A stretch of 25,000 nucleotides of DNA from contig OZ037772.1 of assembly GCA_964035545.1 (NCBI GenBank), positions 6,629,889-6,654,888 of the forward strand, given 5' to 3'. Source of the DNA: Bugula neritina. Its lineage: Eukaryota > Bryozoa > Gymnolaemata > Cheilostomatida > Bugulidae. The notes beneath the pieces are model-generated. The model saw only the letters and a program-made list of their open reading frames with translations, had not been told where the DNA came from and ran no database searches. A program made the position numbers and the translations under genes. This document shows positions 24,705-25,000 of this stretch, one piece after another; positions within the stretch are counted from its first letter, which is position 1; each line of letters opens with the position of its first letter.

Positions 24705-25000
24705 ACCGGTTTGGTAGACCCTTGGTGAGAAGAGTGCAGGTAATACGGCGCTGTACCGTACCTGGGCGCTCCCAGGCTACAGTTCGCTGCAGGATGAACT
24801 GTAGGGAAATCTTCAAATTAGGAGTGGTGGAAGGGGCACTGGGGGGCGTCCAGCTGGCCAACAGCATGGAGAGGCAGGAGGAGCGGGGGAAGTGCCTGGT
24901 ACAGTGTGTGGACCCTTTCACGGGGCCGTTAGAGTTGCCGTCTGGTTCGCTAGTGGGGAGGTGTCACTCTGTGCAGGAGGAGGATGTCGGGCTTGCCCTG
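24689..25000 (+). pseudogene. pol spacer between protease and reverse transcriptase, shifted frame, runs off window
   Basis: From about 24689 a frame different from the protease frame is open to the window end. It contains MNRFGRPLVRRVQVIRR, then REIFKLGVVEGAL, ERGKCLVQCVDPFTGPLEL and a closing VQEEDVGLAL. The pattern of charged strand segments, ERGxxLVxCxxP and an EED motif is the usual linker before reverse transcriptase in this Ty3/gypsy group. The overlap with the end of the protease frame marks a single-base frame change near 24686-24690. Confidence 0.7.

Larger units (their letters stand above)
21842..25000 (+). mobile_element. decayed Ty3/gypsy-type LTR retroelement, 5' part
   Basis: The order LTR, primer-binding site, gag, CCHC knuckle, aspartic protease and pol spacer is that of Ty3/gypsy elements. 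GC content rises sharply relative to the surrounding DNA. Gag contains several stops and frame changes, and a 755-bp foreign element sits between the gag C-terminus and the knuckle. Protease and spacer lie in different frames. Reverse transcriptase, integrase and the 3' LTR would lie right of the window. The element has the same orientation as the TRIM-like genes. It is a defective genomic copy. Confidence 0.88.

Noticed and set aside
1-25000. CRISPR arrays, operons, rRNA genes, prophage
   Set aside because: There are no spaced identical repeats, and the gene structure is spliced and eukaryotic.

Overview
This is an AT-rich, intron-rich animal nuclear window. GT-AG introns split short phase-conserved exons, and there are microsatellites, several transposon families and an LTR retroelement. 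The genes are RING/B-box/coiled-coil (TRIM-type) proteins, which points to a metazoan. Base composition, TRIM duplication and the retroelement style suggest a marine invertebrate (a bryozoan or other lophotrochozoan, or a sponge). I cannot fix the phylum from sequence alone.

Layout. Positions 1-3888 hold the 3' half of a first TRIM-like gene (four exons; its RING and first B-box lie off the left edge). Positions 3889-6723 are AT-rich intergenic DNA ending in a TATA-like and CRE-containing promoter candidate. Positions 6724-21609 hold a complete second gene of the same family. It has seven exons, the reading frame closes exactly, and it predicts 593 aa: RING, two B-boxes, coiled coil and a C-terminal beta-propeller-like region. 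The two genes are tandem, same-strand paralogues with identical exon boundaries and phases. The second differs mainly in its huge introns 3 (5.0 kb) and 5 (6.2 kb), which contain repeats. These are oppositely oriented members of a non-autonomous DNA-transposon-like family, a tRNA-derived SINE-like head, a copy of a CACAGGATAG-ended element, and a copia-like LTR with an internal-tRNA-type primer site.

Positions 21842 to the window end are a decayed Ty3/gypsy element in the same orientation. It has an LTR, a tRNA-Leu-type primer-binding site, a gag with several stops and frameshifts, a shortened CCHC knuckle, an aspartic protease region and the start of the pol spacer before reverse transcriptase, which lies outside the window. 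Its gag is split by a 755-bp insertion with inverted ends (23056-23810). That insertion carries a 180-bp tandem dimer, and one of its ends recurs in intron 5 of the second gene.

The two TRIM-like genes are probably RING-type (gene 2 at least) ubiquitin-ligase adaptors, with a coiled coil for dimerisation and a propeller for ligand binding. The rest of the window records transposon traffic around a local gene duplication. No bacterial features, CRISPR arrays or rRNA genes are visible.
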